DNA of 64,000 nucleotides from contig QHTK01000063.1 of NCBI GenBank assembly GCA_003220795.1, positions 1 through 64,000 of the forward strand, written 5' to 3'. Source of the stretch: Gemmatimonadota bacterium. GTDB taxonomy: Bacteria > Gemmatimonadota > Gemmatimonadetes > Gemmatimonadales > GWC2-71-9. Below the pieces are notes generated by a model, which ran no database searches, was not told the origin of the DNA, and worked only from the letters and a program-made list of their open reading frames with translations. Shown one piece after another: positions 17,113 to 26,200 of this stretch. Position 1 is the first letter of the stretch, and each line of letters begins with the position of its first letter. The position numbers and the translations under genes are program-made.

Positions 17113-18618
17113 TTACCGCGACGTTTTGCCGATTTCGACGACGACCGAGTCTATCTGCGCCAACATCTGTTGATAAGGGACGGCGTGGGTGTTCGCCTGG
17201 ATGCTGAAGGTGATGGTGCGCCCATTGGGACGCTCGATGAAGCCGGAGAGGCTGTTCACCCGGTCGATGCTCCCCGTCTTGGCGATCACCCGCCCCTCGA
17301 CGGCGGTGCCGGCGAAGCGCTTCAGCAGCGAGCCCGGCTGTCCCGAATGCGGGAGCGCGGCCAGGAAGGGCGCCCGTTTGGGGTGGCGGTGCATGTAGGC
17401 GAGCAGCTGGGTGAACGCGTGGGGGGTCACGAGATTCCCCGCGGCGAGGCCGGAGCCGTCCTCGAGCGCGAACGCCGTCGAGTCGATCCCCACCGAGTCG
17501 ATCAGGAAACGGCGCTCGACCTCGAGCCCCGCGCGCCAGGAGCCCTCCCCCTTTTGCTCGCGCCCCAGGATCTTGAGCAGCATCTCGGCGAACCAGTTCT
17601 GGCTCGAGTTCAAGATCGGAAAGATGATGTCGGTAAGCGGGCGACCGCGGTACTCGACGAGCGGCGCGCAACAGCCGCGACCGGTGCCGTAGGCGAGCGA
17701 GTCGGTCGTGCCGGCCGTACCGCCTTCCACCGACACGCCTTTCTTCATCAGTGAGGCGGCGAGCGCTCGCGCCGCGTAGCGGCTGGGATCGGGGAGCGCG
17801 AAACTCTCGATCCATGGCTTCCGGCCCAGCGCCACCGTCCCCTCGGCCCAGATGTCCCACGTGCCCGGTGTGCGGAAGAAGTTGTCGCCGATGGTGGTGC
17901 TCGAGTCGGCGGGCACCGTGCGGGCGCGGTTCTCGAAGGTGAACAACCCCAGCTCGGGCGACCACGTGATCGTGGGCGGCTGGTCCACGGCGGCGCCCGG
18001 GGCGATGTGGAAGTCCACGCTGTTGTCGTGGAAGCCGAGCCCCGAAACGGGGGCGGCGTACCACCAATTCAAGTCCCACGCGTTCCAGCCGGGATGGACC
18101 AGCACCGGCTCGAAGTAGGACCCGTCGCCCACGAGCTTCCCGGTGACGCGTTTGAGCCCGCGCGCGCGGATCGAGTCCGCGATGGCGGCGACCGCGGTGA
18201 ACGCCGAGTCGCACGCGCCCGGCGCGAGGCTGTCGACCGAAAAGCACCGCTCCGACCACGTCGGGTCGCCCCGCCCGTACAACACGAGGTCACCGTACAG
18301 CACACCGTTGTCGACGCGGCCGTTTGCATATACGCTGGTCGTGACGCGATAGTCGGCGGGCAGCAGCACCGTCGCCGCCGCGCTGACGACCAGCTTGGTG
18401 TTGCTCGCCGGGACGTAGAACCGGTCGGCGTTGCGCGCGAACAGGACCTTGCCGTCGTCCACGACGTACACGCCCCAGTTCGCACGGCTGAACGGAGGCT
18501 GGTCGAGCAGCGTCGCGAGCCGCCGCTCGAGCGACCCGTGCAGCGGCGCGGTCCGGGGCTTCGACTGCGCCGCCAAGGTCGAGCTAATCGTAAGCGATGC
18601 GAGGATCAGCTTTCGCAT
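17113..18618 (-). CDS. dacB: D-Ala-D-Ala carboxypeptidase/endopeptidase, PBP4 type (S13)
   Basis: A 501-residue periplasmic peptidoglycan hydrolase. The signal peptide covers residues 1-17 (ILASLTISSTLAAQ). The three penicillin-binding motifs are present: SxxK in VPASNTKLV, SxN in NSSQNWFAEMLL, and KTG in AKTGSIDRVNSLSG. It trims or cleaves cross-links in peptidoglycan. ATG at 18618 lies inside the 3' end of the permease gene (35-base overlap), so it is transcribed with the peptide-uptake genes, perhaps for cell-wall peptide recycling. Confidence 0.9.
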   Translation of the reverse strand: MRKLILASLTISSTLAAQSKPRTAPLHGSLERRLATLLDQPPFSRANWGVYVVDDGKVLFARNADRFYVPASNTKLVVSAAATVLLPADYRVTTSVYANGRVDNGVLYGDLVLYGRGDPTWSERCFSVDSLAPGACDSAFTAVAAIADSIRARGLKRVTGKLVGDGSYFEPVLVHPGWNAWDLNWWYAAPVSGLGFHDNSVDFHIAPGAAVDQPPTITWSPELGLFTFENRARTVPADSSTTIGDNFFRTPGTWDIWAEGTVALGRKPWIESFALPDPSRYAARALAASLMKKGVSVEGGTAGTTDSLAYGTGRGCCAPLVEYRGRPLTDIIFPILNSSQNWFAEMLLKILGREQKGEGSWRAGLEVERRFLIDSVGIDSTAFALEDGSGLAAGNLVTPHAFTQLLAYMHRHPKRAPFLAALPHSGQPGSLLKRFAGTAVEGRVIAKTGSIDRVNSLSGFIERPNGRTITFSIQANTHAVPYQQMLAQIDSVVVEIGKTSR

Positions 18619-19504
18619 AGAGCAGATCGGTGACGAGGTTCACGACGACGAAGACGACCGACATGAAGAGGATGCTCCCCTGGATCGCGGGGAGGTCTCG
18701 CTTGTCGATCGCGGTGAGCACGTAACGTCCCAGCCCCGGCCAGCCGAAGATCGTCTCGGTGAGGACGCTGCCGGTGAGATAGTTGCCGGTGTCGAGCCCC
18801 AACACCGTGATCACCGGCACCAGCGCGGTGCGGAAGCCGTGCCGCAGCACGACCGCGCGCTCGGGCAACCCCTTGGCTCGGGCGGTGCGGATGAAATCGC
18901 TCGACAGCACTTCGAGCATCGCGGCGCGGGTCATGCGCGCCAGGAAGGCGATCGACCGCATGCCGAGCGTAACCGCGGGCAGCACCAGCGCAGCGAGCCC
19001 TCCCGACCCGGAGGGCGGGAGCCAGCGCAGCGCCAACGCGAAGACGAGAATCAGCAGCAGTCCCACCCAGTACACCGGAAAGGAGACGCCAACGTAAGAG
19101 ACCAGCATTCCGATCCGGTCGACCAGCCCTCCCGGGCGGACCGCCGACACCACGCCGAGCGAGATCCCGGAAACGGCGGCGAGCGTCATGGCGGCGAGCG
19201 CGAGCTCAGCGGTTCGAGGAAAGCGCTCCCGCAGGTCCTGGGCGATGGGGCGCTGGGTGATGTAGGACCGGCCCAGGTCGCCGCGCACCACCGCCCCCAC
19301 GTAATGGATGAACTGGGTGGGGAGGGGATCGTCGAGACGCAGCTCGGCGCGCAGCCGGGCGATCGTGGCCGAATCAGCGCGCTCCCCCACCATTGCGGTG
19401 ACCGGGTCCCCCGGGGCCACGTTGAGGAGCAGGAACGCGACCACGAGCACCCCGAGCAAGGTGGGCAGGGTGAGCAGCAGGCGGCGCGCGAGCAACGGGA
19501 TCAC
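18584..19504 (-). CDS. dppB: Dipeptide/oligopeptide ABC transporter permease, DppB type
   Basis: A 306-residue inner-membrane protein with six hydrophobic helices, the DppB-type opening RRLLLTLPTLLGVLVVAFLL, the marker PGDP (NVAPGDPVTA) and the EAA loop region RAMLEVLSSDFIRTARAKGL-like (coupling to the ATPase), followed by GLDTGNYLTGSVLTETIFGWPGLG. The GTG at 19504 overlaps the binding-protein stop (GTGA). The usual second permease (DppC) and the ATPases (DppD/DppF) are absent here; they must be encoded elsewhere, or the complex is unusual. Confidence 0.85.
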   Translation of the reverse strand: MIPLLARRLLLTLPTLLGVLVVAFLLLNVAPGDPVTAMVGERADSATIARLRAELRLDDPLPTQFIHYVGAVVRGDLGRSYITQRPIAQDLRERFPRTAELALAAMTLAAVSGISLGVVSAVRPGGLVDRIGMLVSYVGVSFPVYWVGLLLILVFALALRWLPPSGSGGLAALVLPAVTLGMRSIAFLARMTRAAMLEVLSSDFIRTARAKGLPERAVVLRHGFRTALVPVITVLGLDTGNYLTGSVLTETIFGWPGLGRYVLTAIDKRDLPAIQGSILFMSVVFVVVNLVTDLLYAKADPRIAYD

Positions 19505-21108
19505 GGCGCGCGCCGCGCTCCCGTCCAGTGCTGCCCGTTGAAGATCACCGGCACGTCCCACCCGCGGACGTCCGGGCGCTTCGCCCACAGGTCCGTGGGG
19601 AACCAAAGGTAGAGCCAGGGCGCCGCGCGGTACACCCGCGCGTCGATCTCGCGGTACAGCGCGGAGCGCGCCGCGTCATCGGTAGTGCGGCGGGCGCGCA
19701 GGATCAGCGAGTCGGTGACGGGATCGACGTAGAACGCATAGTTCCCCCCGGGGCCGACGCTCCCCGAGTAAAACAGGGGATACAGAAAGTTGTCGCCGTC
19801 GGGGTAGTCGGCCCACCAGTCGAGCACCACCATGTCGGTTTCACCCTTGCGGGCCGCCTCTCGCTGGCTCGACGCATCGCGCTCGACCAGCTCGATCTTG
19901 ATGCCGACCGGCTCGAGCTGGGCCTGCACCGCCTGCGCGACGCGCGCCAGCTCGACATTGCTGGTATTGCGCCACAGCTGCAGCGCAATCCCGCTCCCAT
20001 AGCCTGCGGCGGCGAGCAGCCGCTTTGCCGCGACGGTGTCGTAGTGGTAACCCGGGCGCGTCGTGTCGCTCCCCGCCAGCCCGGGCGGGATCGCCCCCCG
20101 GGCGAGGATGCCACGCCCGCCGTACACGCTGGCGAGCACCTCGGGCACGTTCACGGCGTAGTTGATCGCCTGCCTGACGCGAGCGTCCCGGAGCGGTCCC
20201 CGCCGGTTGTTGAGCGCCACGTAGACCACTCGCAGGGCGGGCTTTTCGAGCAGCAGGTCGGGGTGTTGCTGCCGCCAGCGCGTCGTCTCGCCGAATGGCA
20301 CCTCCATGACGCTGAGCCGCCCGGCTTCGAACTCGGCCGCCCGCGTCAGCGGCTCCGGAATGATCCGCACCGTCAGGGTGTCGGCCGCCGGCGGGCCGCC
20401 CCAATAGTCCGGGTTGCGCGCAAACACGAGGTAGTCGTCATGCTGCCAGCTGACGAAGCGCCAGGGACCCGTGCCCACCGGGTGCTGCCCGAGGTCCGCC
20501 TGCGGGGGCAATGGCGCCGGTACCACTGCGGCCACTGGCATCGCGAGAAATTTGGGAAAGATGGCGAGCGGCTCTGCCAGATCGAACGCGACTGCCGAAT
20601 CTCCCAGGAGCTGGATGCCCGTCACGTCGCTCGCGCGGCCGGCGGCATACGCCTCGGTGCCGGCGATCGGATAGAGCGGCCACGCGCGCCCGCCGCGCGT
20701 GCCGGGGGCGAGCACGCGCAGCATGCTCTGTCGCACGGCGGCCGGCGTCAGGCGCGTCCCGTCATGGAACCTGACGCCCGCCCGCAGGTGGAACACGTAC
20801 CGGAGACTGCCCCCGCCGCCCCCGCCGCCCCCGCCGCCCCCCCCGCGGGAGATTGTCCAACGGTCGGCCAGCGCGGGAAGCAACTTCCCATCCGGGTCGA
20901 ATTGCGTGAGCCCGTCGTAGGCGAGAGCGACCATCTCGCCGGTCGGGACATCGGTGGACAGGGCTGGGTCGAGTGAGCGCGGATCGTATGTCTCGTAGTA
21001 TACGAGCGACGCGTGGCCGGGCGGCCGGGCGCTCCCCGCGTTCCCCCCGCGACCGCAGGCGGCGGGCACGACCAGACAGGCGAGGGTGGTCACTGGGAGC
21101 GCGCGCAT
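19501..21108 (-). CDS. Peptide/nickel-type ABC transporter substrate-binding lipoprotein
   Basis: A 535-residue SBP_bac_5 protein. Its lipoprotein signal has the lipobox VPAAC (Cys about 18). Family sequence includes DPRSLDPALSTDVPTGEM, AYDGLTQFDPDGKLLPALADRW, RVRFHDG-like GVRFHDGTRLTPAAV, and GTGPWRFVSWQHDDYLVFARNPDYWGG in pieces. It captures peptides or similar solutes and passes them to the permease encoded directly downstream. A run of 12 Gly (about residues 89-100) encoded by a 9-base CCCGCCGCC repeat sits in a surface loop and may vary in length. Confidence 0.87.
   Translation of the reverse strand: MRALPVTTLACLVVPAACGRGGNAGSARPPGHASLVYYETYDPRSLDPALSTDVPTGEMVALAYDGLTQFDPDGKLLPALADRWTISRGGGGGGGGGGGGSLRYVFHLRAGVRFHDGTRLTPAAVRQSMLRVLAPGTRGGRAWPLYPIAGTEAYAAGRASDVTGIQLLGDSAVAFDLAEPLAIFPKFLAMPVAAVVPAPLPPQADLGQHPVGTGPWRFVSWQHDDYLVFARNPDYWGGPPAADTLTVRIIPEPLTRAAEFEAGRLSVMEVPFGETTRWRQQHPDLLLEKPALRVVYVALNNRRGPLRDARVRQAINYAVNVPEVLASVYGGRGILARGAIPPGLAGSDTTRPGYHYDTVAAKRLLAAAGYGSGIALQLWRNTSNVELARVAQAVQAQLEPVGIKIELVERDASSQREAARKGETDMVVLDWWADYPDGDNFLYPLFYSGSVGPGGNYAFYVDPVTDSLILRARRTTDDAARSALYREIDARVYRAAPWLYLWFPTDLWAKRPDVRGWDVPVIFNGQHWTGARRAP
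20808..20850. repeat. 9-base CCCGCCGCC tandem repeat (poly-Gly tract)
   Basis: About three copies of a 9-base C-rich unit plus a C8 run lie within the substrate-binding protein gene and encode 12 consecutive Gly. Such tracts are prone to slippage. Confidence 0.75.
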
Positions 21109-21128
21109 GCGTTCAGGTGTCGAAAAGG

Positions 21129-21157
21129 TTGACAGTGTGGCGGGAGGTAGCCAACAT
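21129..21157 (+). promoter_or_regulatory. Candidate promoter for the tamA-tamB operon
   Basis: A consensus -35 TTGACA at 21129-21134 and a weak -10 CAACAT at 21152-21157 are spaced 17 bases apart. This supports a start of the Omp85 gene downstream of 21164. Confidence 0.4.
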
Positions 21158-21181
21158 AGGGGAGCGGCCCGACCGCGTCAA

Positions 21182-23296
21182 TTGCGTGCCCTCCTTCCTT
21201 TCCTGCTCGTCGCCGCGTGCGCGGCGGCTCCCCTCGCGGCGCAGCAAGAGCGGGTGGTGCGCGGCCTTGCGTTCGAGGGCAACCGCGCCATCGACGACTA
21301 CACGCTGAGATCGGCGATCGCAACGTCGAGCTCCAGCGTGTTCGCGAGCGTGTGGTTGCTGCGCTGGATGGGGCTCGGCGAGAAGCGCTACTTCAACGAG
21401 CTGGAGTTCCGCCGCGACGTGGTGCGCCTGCTGTTGCTGTACCGCCAGAGCGGCTACATGAACGCCGTCGTGGATACGGTAGTACGCCGGGAGGCCGGAG
21501 ACGTGCATGTCCTGTTCCGCATATACGAAGGCGAGCCGGTCCGTCTCACCAGGCTCAGTCTCGTGGGCCTCGACTCGTTGCTCGACGTTGTGGCGCTCAA
21601 GCGTACCCTCCCGCTCCAGGAAGGAGCCCCATTCAACCGGATGCTGTTTCAGGCATCCGCCGACACCATCGCGGATCGGCTACGGAACCTCGGGTATCCG
21701 TACGCGCAGGTGTTGCGGAACTACGATGTGGATGCCACGGCGCTGAAAGCGGAGGCGTCTCTCGAAGCCATGCCTGGGCCCCGGGCGCGGATCGGACGCG
21801 TGGTGATCACGGGCCTCGAACAGGTGGACACCGGGACCGTGCGGAAGATGCTCTCGGTGCACCCGTCCGACCTGTTCCGGCAAGACCGGGTGTACCAGAG
21901 CCAGCGCGATCTGTACGGCATGGGGGTGTTCCGGTCCGTGAACGTCGTGCTCGCCGACTCCGCGCCCCGCCCCGGGGATTCCACGGTGACGGTGCTCGTG
22001 CGGGTCGCGGAGGGGCCGCGCCACCGGGTGCGCGTGGGCGCCGGGTACGGCAGCCTCGACTGCTTCCGCGTGCAAAGCGGCTGGACGGCGTATGACTTCT
22101 TAGGCGGCGCCCGTGCGCTCGACCTGACCGGACGGGTGTCAAAGTTGGGGGTCGGCTCGCCCACCGACGCCGGACTACGCAGCAACGTGTGCCACTTCCT
22201 GCACGACGACCCGACGTCCGACACCATCAATTACAATGTCGGCTTGACGCTGCGGCAACCGGCGTTCCTGTCACCGCGCCACACCGCCAGCTTCGCGCTG
22301 TTTGCCGAGCGGCGCTCGGAGTTCAACGCGTACACACGCCAGGCCGTGGGCGCGAATCTGGCCGTGACATTCAACGCCCGGCGCACCATTCCGGTCACGC
22401 TCGGCTATAGCTATTCGGTGGGGCGGACGACGGCGCTCCCCGCGATCTACTGCCAGCTGTTCCGGCTGTGTGACGCTTCCGAGCAGGCGTTCCTCTCCAA
22501 CCGGCGGCGGTTCGGGGCGGTGACCATCTCGGGCGTGCGGAATCAGACGAACTCGGTGCTCGACCCCACAGCGGGGGGTGTCGTCACCGCGTCGCTGACT
22601 CACTCATCGCGGCTCGTCGGATCGGACACGCTGTACGAATTCAACCGAGGGCAGCTCGAGGTGTCGCGCTACTATCCCATCGGCCGCCGCGGGGCGTTCG
22701 CCTGGCGCGTGCTCGGCGGGACGATCCTGCCGGCACGGCGGATCAGCTTCGCCGGCCAGAGCGTCAGGTTCGTGCCGCCTGACCAGCGATTCTACGGCGG
22801 CGGCCCCAACTCGGTACGCGGGTACGCCCGCAACGAGCTCGGTCCCCGCGTGTACTTCAGATCGATCAGCGTCGACTCGGTCAAGGGCGACACGACGTTC
22901 GGCAACCTTCAGGCATCGGCCACCGGCGGCAACGCGATCTTCGTGGCGAACGCCGAGCTCCGAATCCCGACGCCGCTCTTTCCTGACCGCATGCGCGTGG
23001 CGGTGTTCGCGGATGTGGGACAGGTCTGGGAGCTCGAGGATCCCTCCGTACGGGGGGTGCGATTCACGCCGGGCGTGGGCGTGCGGTTTGTGACGCCTCT
23101 CGGACCGGTGCGCCTCGACGCCGCCTATAACGGCTATCCCGCAGAGCCCGGAAGCCTGTACTTGCTGAATACGACAAACAAGAGCCTGACCGCCGTGACC
23201 GATTCGACCGGGAGTCCGGTGCCGTTCCATCCCGGCCTGCCTCACGGGTTCTGGCGTCGGGTGGTGGTGCAGTTCGCCGTGGGGCAGGCGTTCTGA
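21182..23296 (+). CDS. tamA: Omp85-family outer-membrane assembly protein (TamA/BamA-like)
   Basis: About 704 residues: signal peptide (RALLPFLLVAACAAAPLAAQ), POTRA domains in the first 300 residues (for example VRGLAFEGNRAIDDYTLRS, RIGRVVITGLEQVDTGTV) and a C-terminal 16-strand Omp85 barrel with FYGGGPNSVRGYARNELGP (the VRGY/F loop motif). Member of the BamA/TamA family that inserts beta-barrel proteins. The tamB gene overlaps its stop (TGATG), so it is probably the TamA partner. The TTG at 21182 gives a compact signal peptide and lies after a TTGACA promoter; a GTG at 21137 with AAAAGG upstream is the alternative. Confidence 0.87.
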   Translation: MRALLPFLLVAACAAAPLAAQQERVVRGLAFEGNRAIDDYTLRSAIATSSSSVFASVWLLRWMGLGEKRYFNELEFRRDVVRLLLLYRQSGYMNAVVDTVVRREAGDVHVLFRIYEGEPVRLTRLSLVGLDSLLDVVALKRTLPLQEGAPFNRMLFQASADTIADRLRNLGYPYAQVLRNYDVDATALKAEASLEAMPGPRARIGRVVITGLEQVDTGTVRKMLSVHPSDLFRQDRVYQSQRDLYGMGVFRSVNVVLADSAPRPGDSTVTVLVRVAEGPRHRVRVGAGYGSLDCFRVQSGWTAYDFLGGARALDLTGRVSKLGVGSPTDAGLRSNVCHFLHDDPTSDTINYNVGLTLRQPAFLSPRHTASFALFAERRSEFNAYTRQAVGANLAVTFNARRTIPVTLGYSYSVGRTTALPAIYCQLFRLCDASEQAFLSNRRRFGAVTISGVRNQTNSVLDPTAGGVVTASLTHSSRLVGSDTLYEFNRGQLEVSRYYPIGRRGAFAWRVLGGTILPARRISFAGQSVRFVPPDQRFYGGGPNSVRGYARNELGPRVYFRSISVDSVKGDTTFGNLQASATGGNAIFVANAELRIPTPLFPDRMRVAVFADVGQVWELEDPSVRGVRFTPGVGVRFVTPLGPVRLDAAYNGYPAEPGSLYLLNTTNKSLTAVTDSTGSPVPFHPGLPHGFWRRVVVQFAVGQAF

Positions 23297-26200
23297 TGGT
23301 CCGCCGCTCGCTCGGCGTCGCACTCTGGATGATCGTCGGGCTGCTGGCCTGCTTTCTCGGCGCGCTCTCGGCGCTCGTCGGCACAGGCGCCGGGCGGGGA
23401 CTGCTGGCGCGCGTGATGGAGAGCGCGCTGGCGCAGGTGTTCACGGGGTCGATCGAGGTGGCCGACGTGCGCGGGTCGCTCCTCACCGGGGTCACGCTCA
23501 CTGGGGTACGGCTGTTCGACGCGGACACGACCCTCGTCGCCTGGCTGCCGCGCGCCGACCTCACCTACAACCCGTTCGACTTCGCGGCCGGCCGGGTGGT
23601 GTTCTTCGAGTTCGCCCTGCGGCAGCCCGTGATCACCCTCGTGCAGCACCGGAGCGGCAGGCTCAACATCGAGGAGCTGCTCCGGCTGGGCGGCCCCGAC
23701 TCCGGGCACGGCCCCCACGGGCCCGCGACGCTGATCCTGTTCCGGAACGTGCAGATCGAGGACGGCACCGTCACGCTGCGGTTGCAGGCGCAGCGCGCCG
23801 AGCCGGGCGATACGGCGCTCGAGATCCAGGGGGGCGGCCCCAACGGCCGGGTGCGGGTCCGGCGGTTCGAGCACTTGGACGCCCGGCTCGCGGCCCTGCA
23901 GGTGTCATCGCCGGTGGAGCGGGGCATCGGGATCGATATCAGCCGGCTCGCGGTCGAGAGCAGCGACCCCGCGCTGCGGCTGGTGGACGTCGCCGGCCGG
24001 CTGCACGTGATCGGGGACTCGCTCGAGTTCGACTTGTCGCGGGTCAAGTTCCCCGGGTCCGCGCTGCGGGCGGCGCGAGGCCGCGTATCGTGGCCGCGGG
24101 GCCCGCTGCTGTTCGATCTGTCCCTGCACGCCGACTCGGCGACGCTCGGCGACTTCCACTTCATCGATCGGCGCTTCGCGCCCGGCGCCGTGCTCGCGGG
24201 CGGCGTGCGGCTCAAATCTCATGGCCAACGCGTGCTCGAAGTCGGACTCGACCCGCTGCGAGTGAGCGAAGGCGGCGGCACCGTGACCGGCCGCCTCACG
24301 GCGCTGTCCGCCGGCGACTCGGGGCTCGTGGCGCTGCGGGACGCCGATCTCGCCGCTCAAGACTTCGACCTCGAGTTCGCTCGCCCGTTCCTTGATACGC
24401 TGCCGTTCGCGGGCCGACTGAGCGGCCATACCACGGCTACCGGCCCGGTCTCGGGTCTGACTCTGGACATCGACTGGGTGTTTCGCGACTCTCTCGTGCC
24501 CGGTCACCCCGCCACGCGGATCCGGGGCCGGGGCGAGGTGGGCCTGGGGGGGAGCGGCTTGCGCTTCCAGCCGTTCACGGTCGAGGCGGCGGCCGTCGAC
24601 TGGGGGACGGTCGAGCGGCTCGTTCCGGCCGCCGCCCTGCATGGGGTGTTGTACGCCGCGGGCACCCTGAGCGGGCCGTTGAAGAACGCGCAGTTCACCG
24701 GCACGCTCGAGCACCGGGACGGTGCATTGGCGCCCAGCCGGCTCACCGGGACGGTGCGCCTCGACGGCCGCGGCGACACGCTCGGCGTGTACGCGGACGT
24801 GGCGGCCGACTCGCTGTCGTTCGACGGGCTCAAGGGGAGCTTCCCGACGCTGCCGTTCTCCGGCGCGGTCGCCGGAACGGTGAAGCTCGCCGGGCCGCTC
24901 CCCCAGCTCGAGACACATACGGTGCTCCACTCAGCGGGCGGCACCGTGCAGGGCGACGGCGTGCTGCGGCTCGGGGGCGACGGAGCATCGGGTCGCGGCG
25001 TCCGCGACTTCACTATGCGCACCCGCGACCTGGACCTCGCCAGCTGGCTCAAGCGAGCGCCTGCCTCGTTGCTGACGGTCACCGTGCAAGGCGACGTCGC
25101 CGTGGACTCGGGCGCACCGCCGGTCGGGGCACTGCGCGTCCGAGTCGAGCCGTCCCTGTTCGCCGGGACGCCGCTCGATTCGGGCGTCGCGGCGGTCCGG
25201 TTGGCCGACCGGCACCTGTACGTCGACTCGCTGCGCCTCGTGCAGCCCGGCCTGATCACCACAGGGGGGGGCACCCTGGGCTGGACGCGTGGGGACCGCG
25301 GCACGCTGGCACTCGATTTCGACGCCGACAGCCTCAACTCGCTCGACTCGCTGCTCAGCTGGGTCACCGGGAGCGATATGACGGCGCGCGGCGATCCGGG
25401 CGATCCGGACAATCGGGGTGTCCGGCCGCTCGCGGGTGCGGCCCGGGTGCTCGTGAGCCTGGAGGGGTCGCTCGACTCACTGGGCGTGGACGTCCGGGCG
25501 AGCCTCGAGCGGCTGCAATGGCGCGGTTGGTCGGTGCCGCGGGAGGGGCGCGTGCGGCTCGTCTATCGGCCCGGCCCGGTGCCGGCGTTCGAGCTCGACG
25601 CCACGCTCGATTCGGTGGCGCACGGCGTCCTGGGCTTCGCGGCCACCGCCGCGGCGCTGCATGGCACGCGCGACTCGCTCGTGTGGTTCTCCCGCTCCCG
25701 CGTCGGCGAAGGCGGGGCGTTCCTGGCGGGCGGGCGCTTCGCGCGGAGCCGGGACATCACGGCCGTGGGCATCGACTCCCTGGCGCTGCAGCTCCCCGGC
25801 GACGTGTGGGTGCTGGAGCGGCCGACTGAGCTGACCGTGACCGATTCGACCGCGCGCGTGAGCGGCTTCTCGCTGCAGAGCGTGTACGGGGCGGGGAAGC
25901 TCACGTTCGCGGGCGATCTCCCCACCCACGGCCGCGCCGACGCCCATCTCCAGCTCGAGTCGTTCCCGCTCGTCGGCGTGTATGCGCTGCTCGAGCGTGA
26001 CACGGCGGGGGTCGGCGGCGTGATCACCGCCGCGGCAGGTTTGGCCGGGACGCGGGCGGATCCCGTGTCCACGGGCACATTCTCGGTGACCAACGGGTCG
26101 TTCGGGGAGTTCCACGCCCCGTTTGCAGACGGCACGTTCGACTACCGCGCGCGCCGGCTCGACGCGGCCCTCAACCTGTGGCGATCGGGTCAGCAGATCC

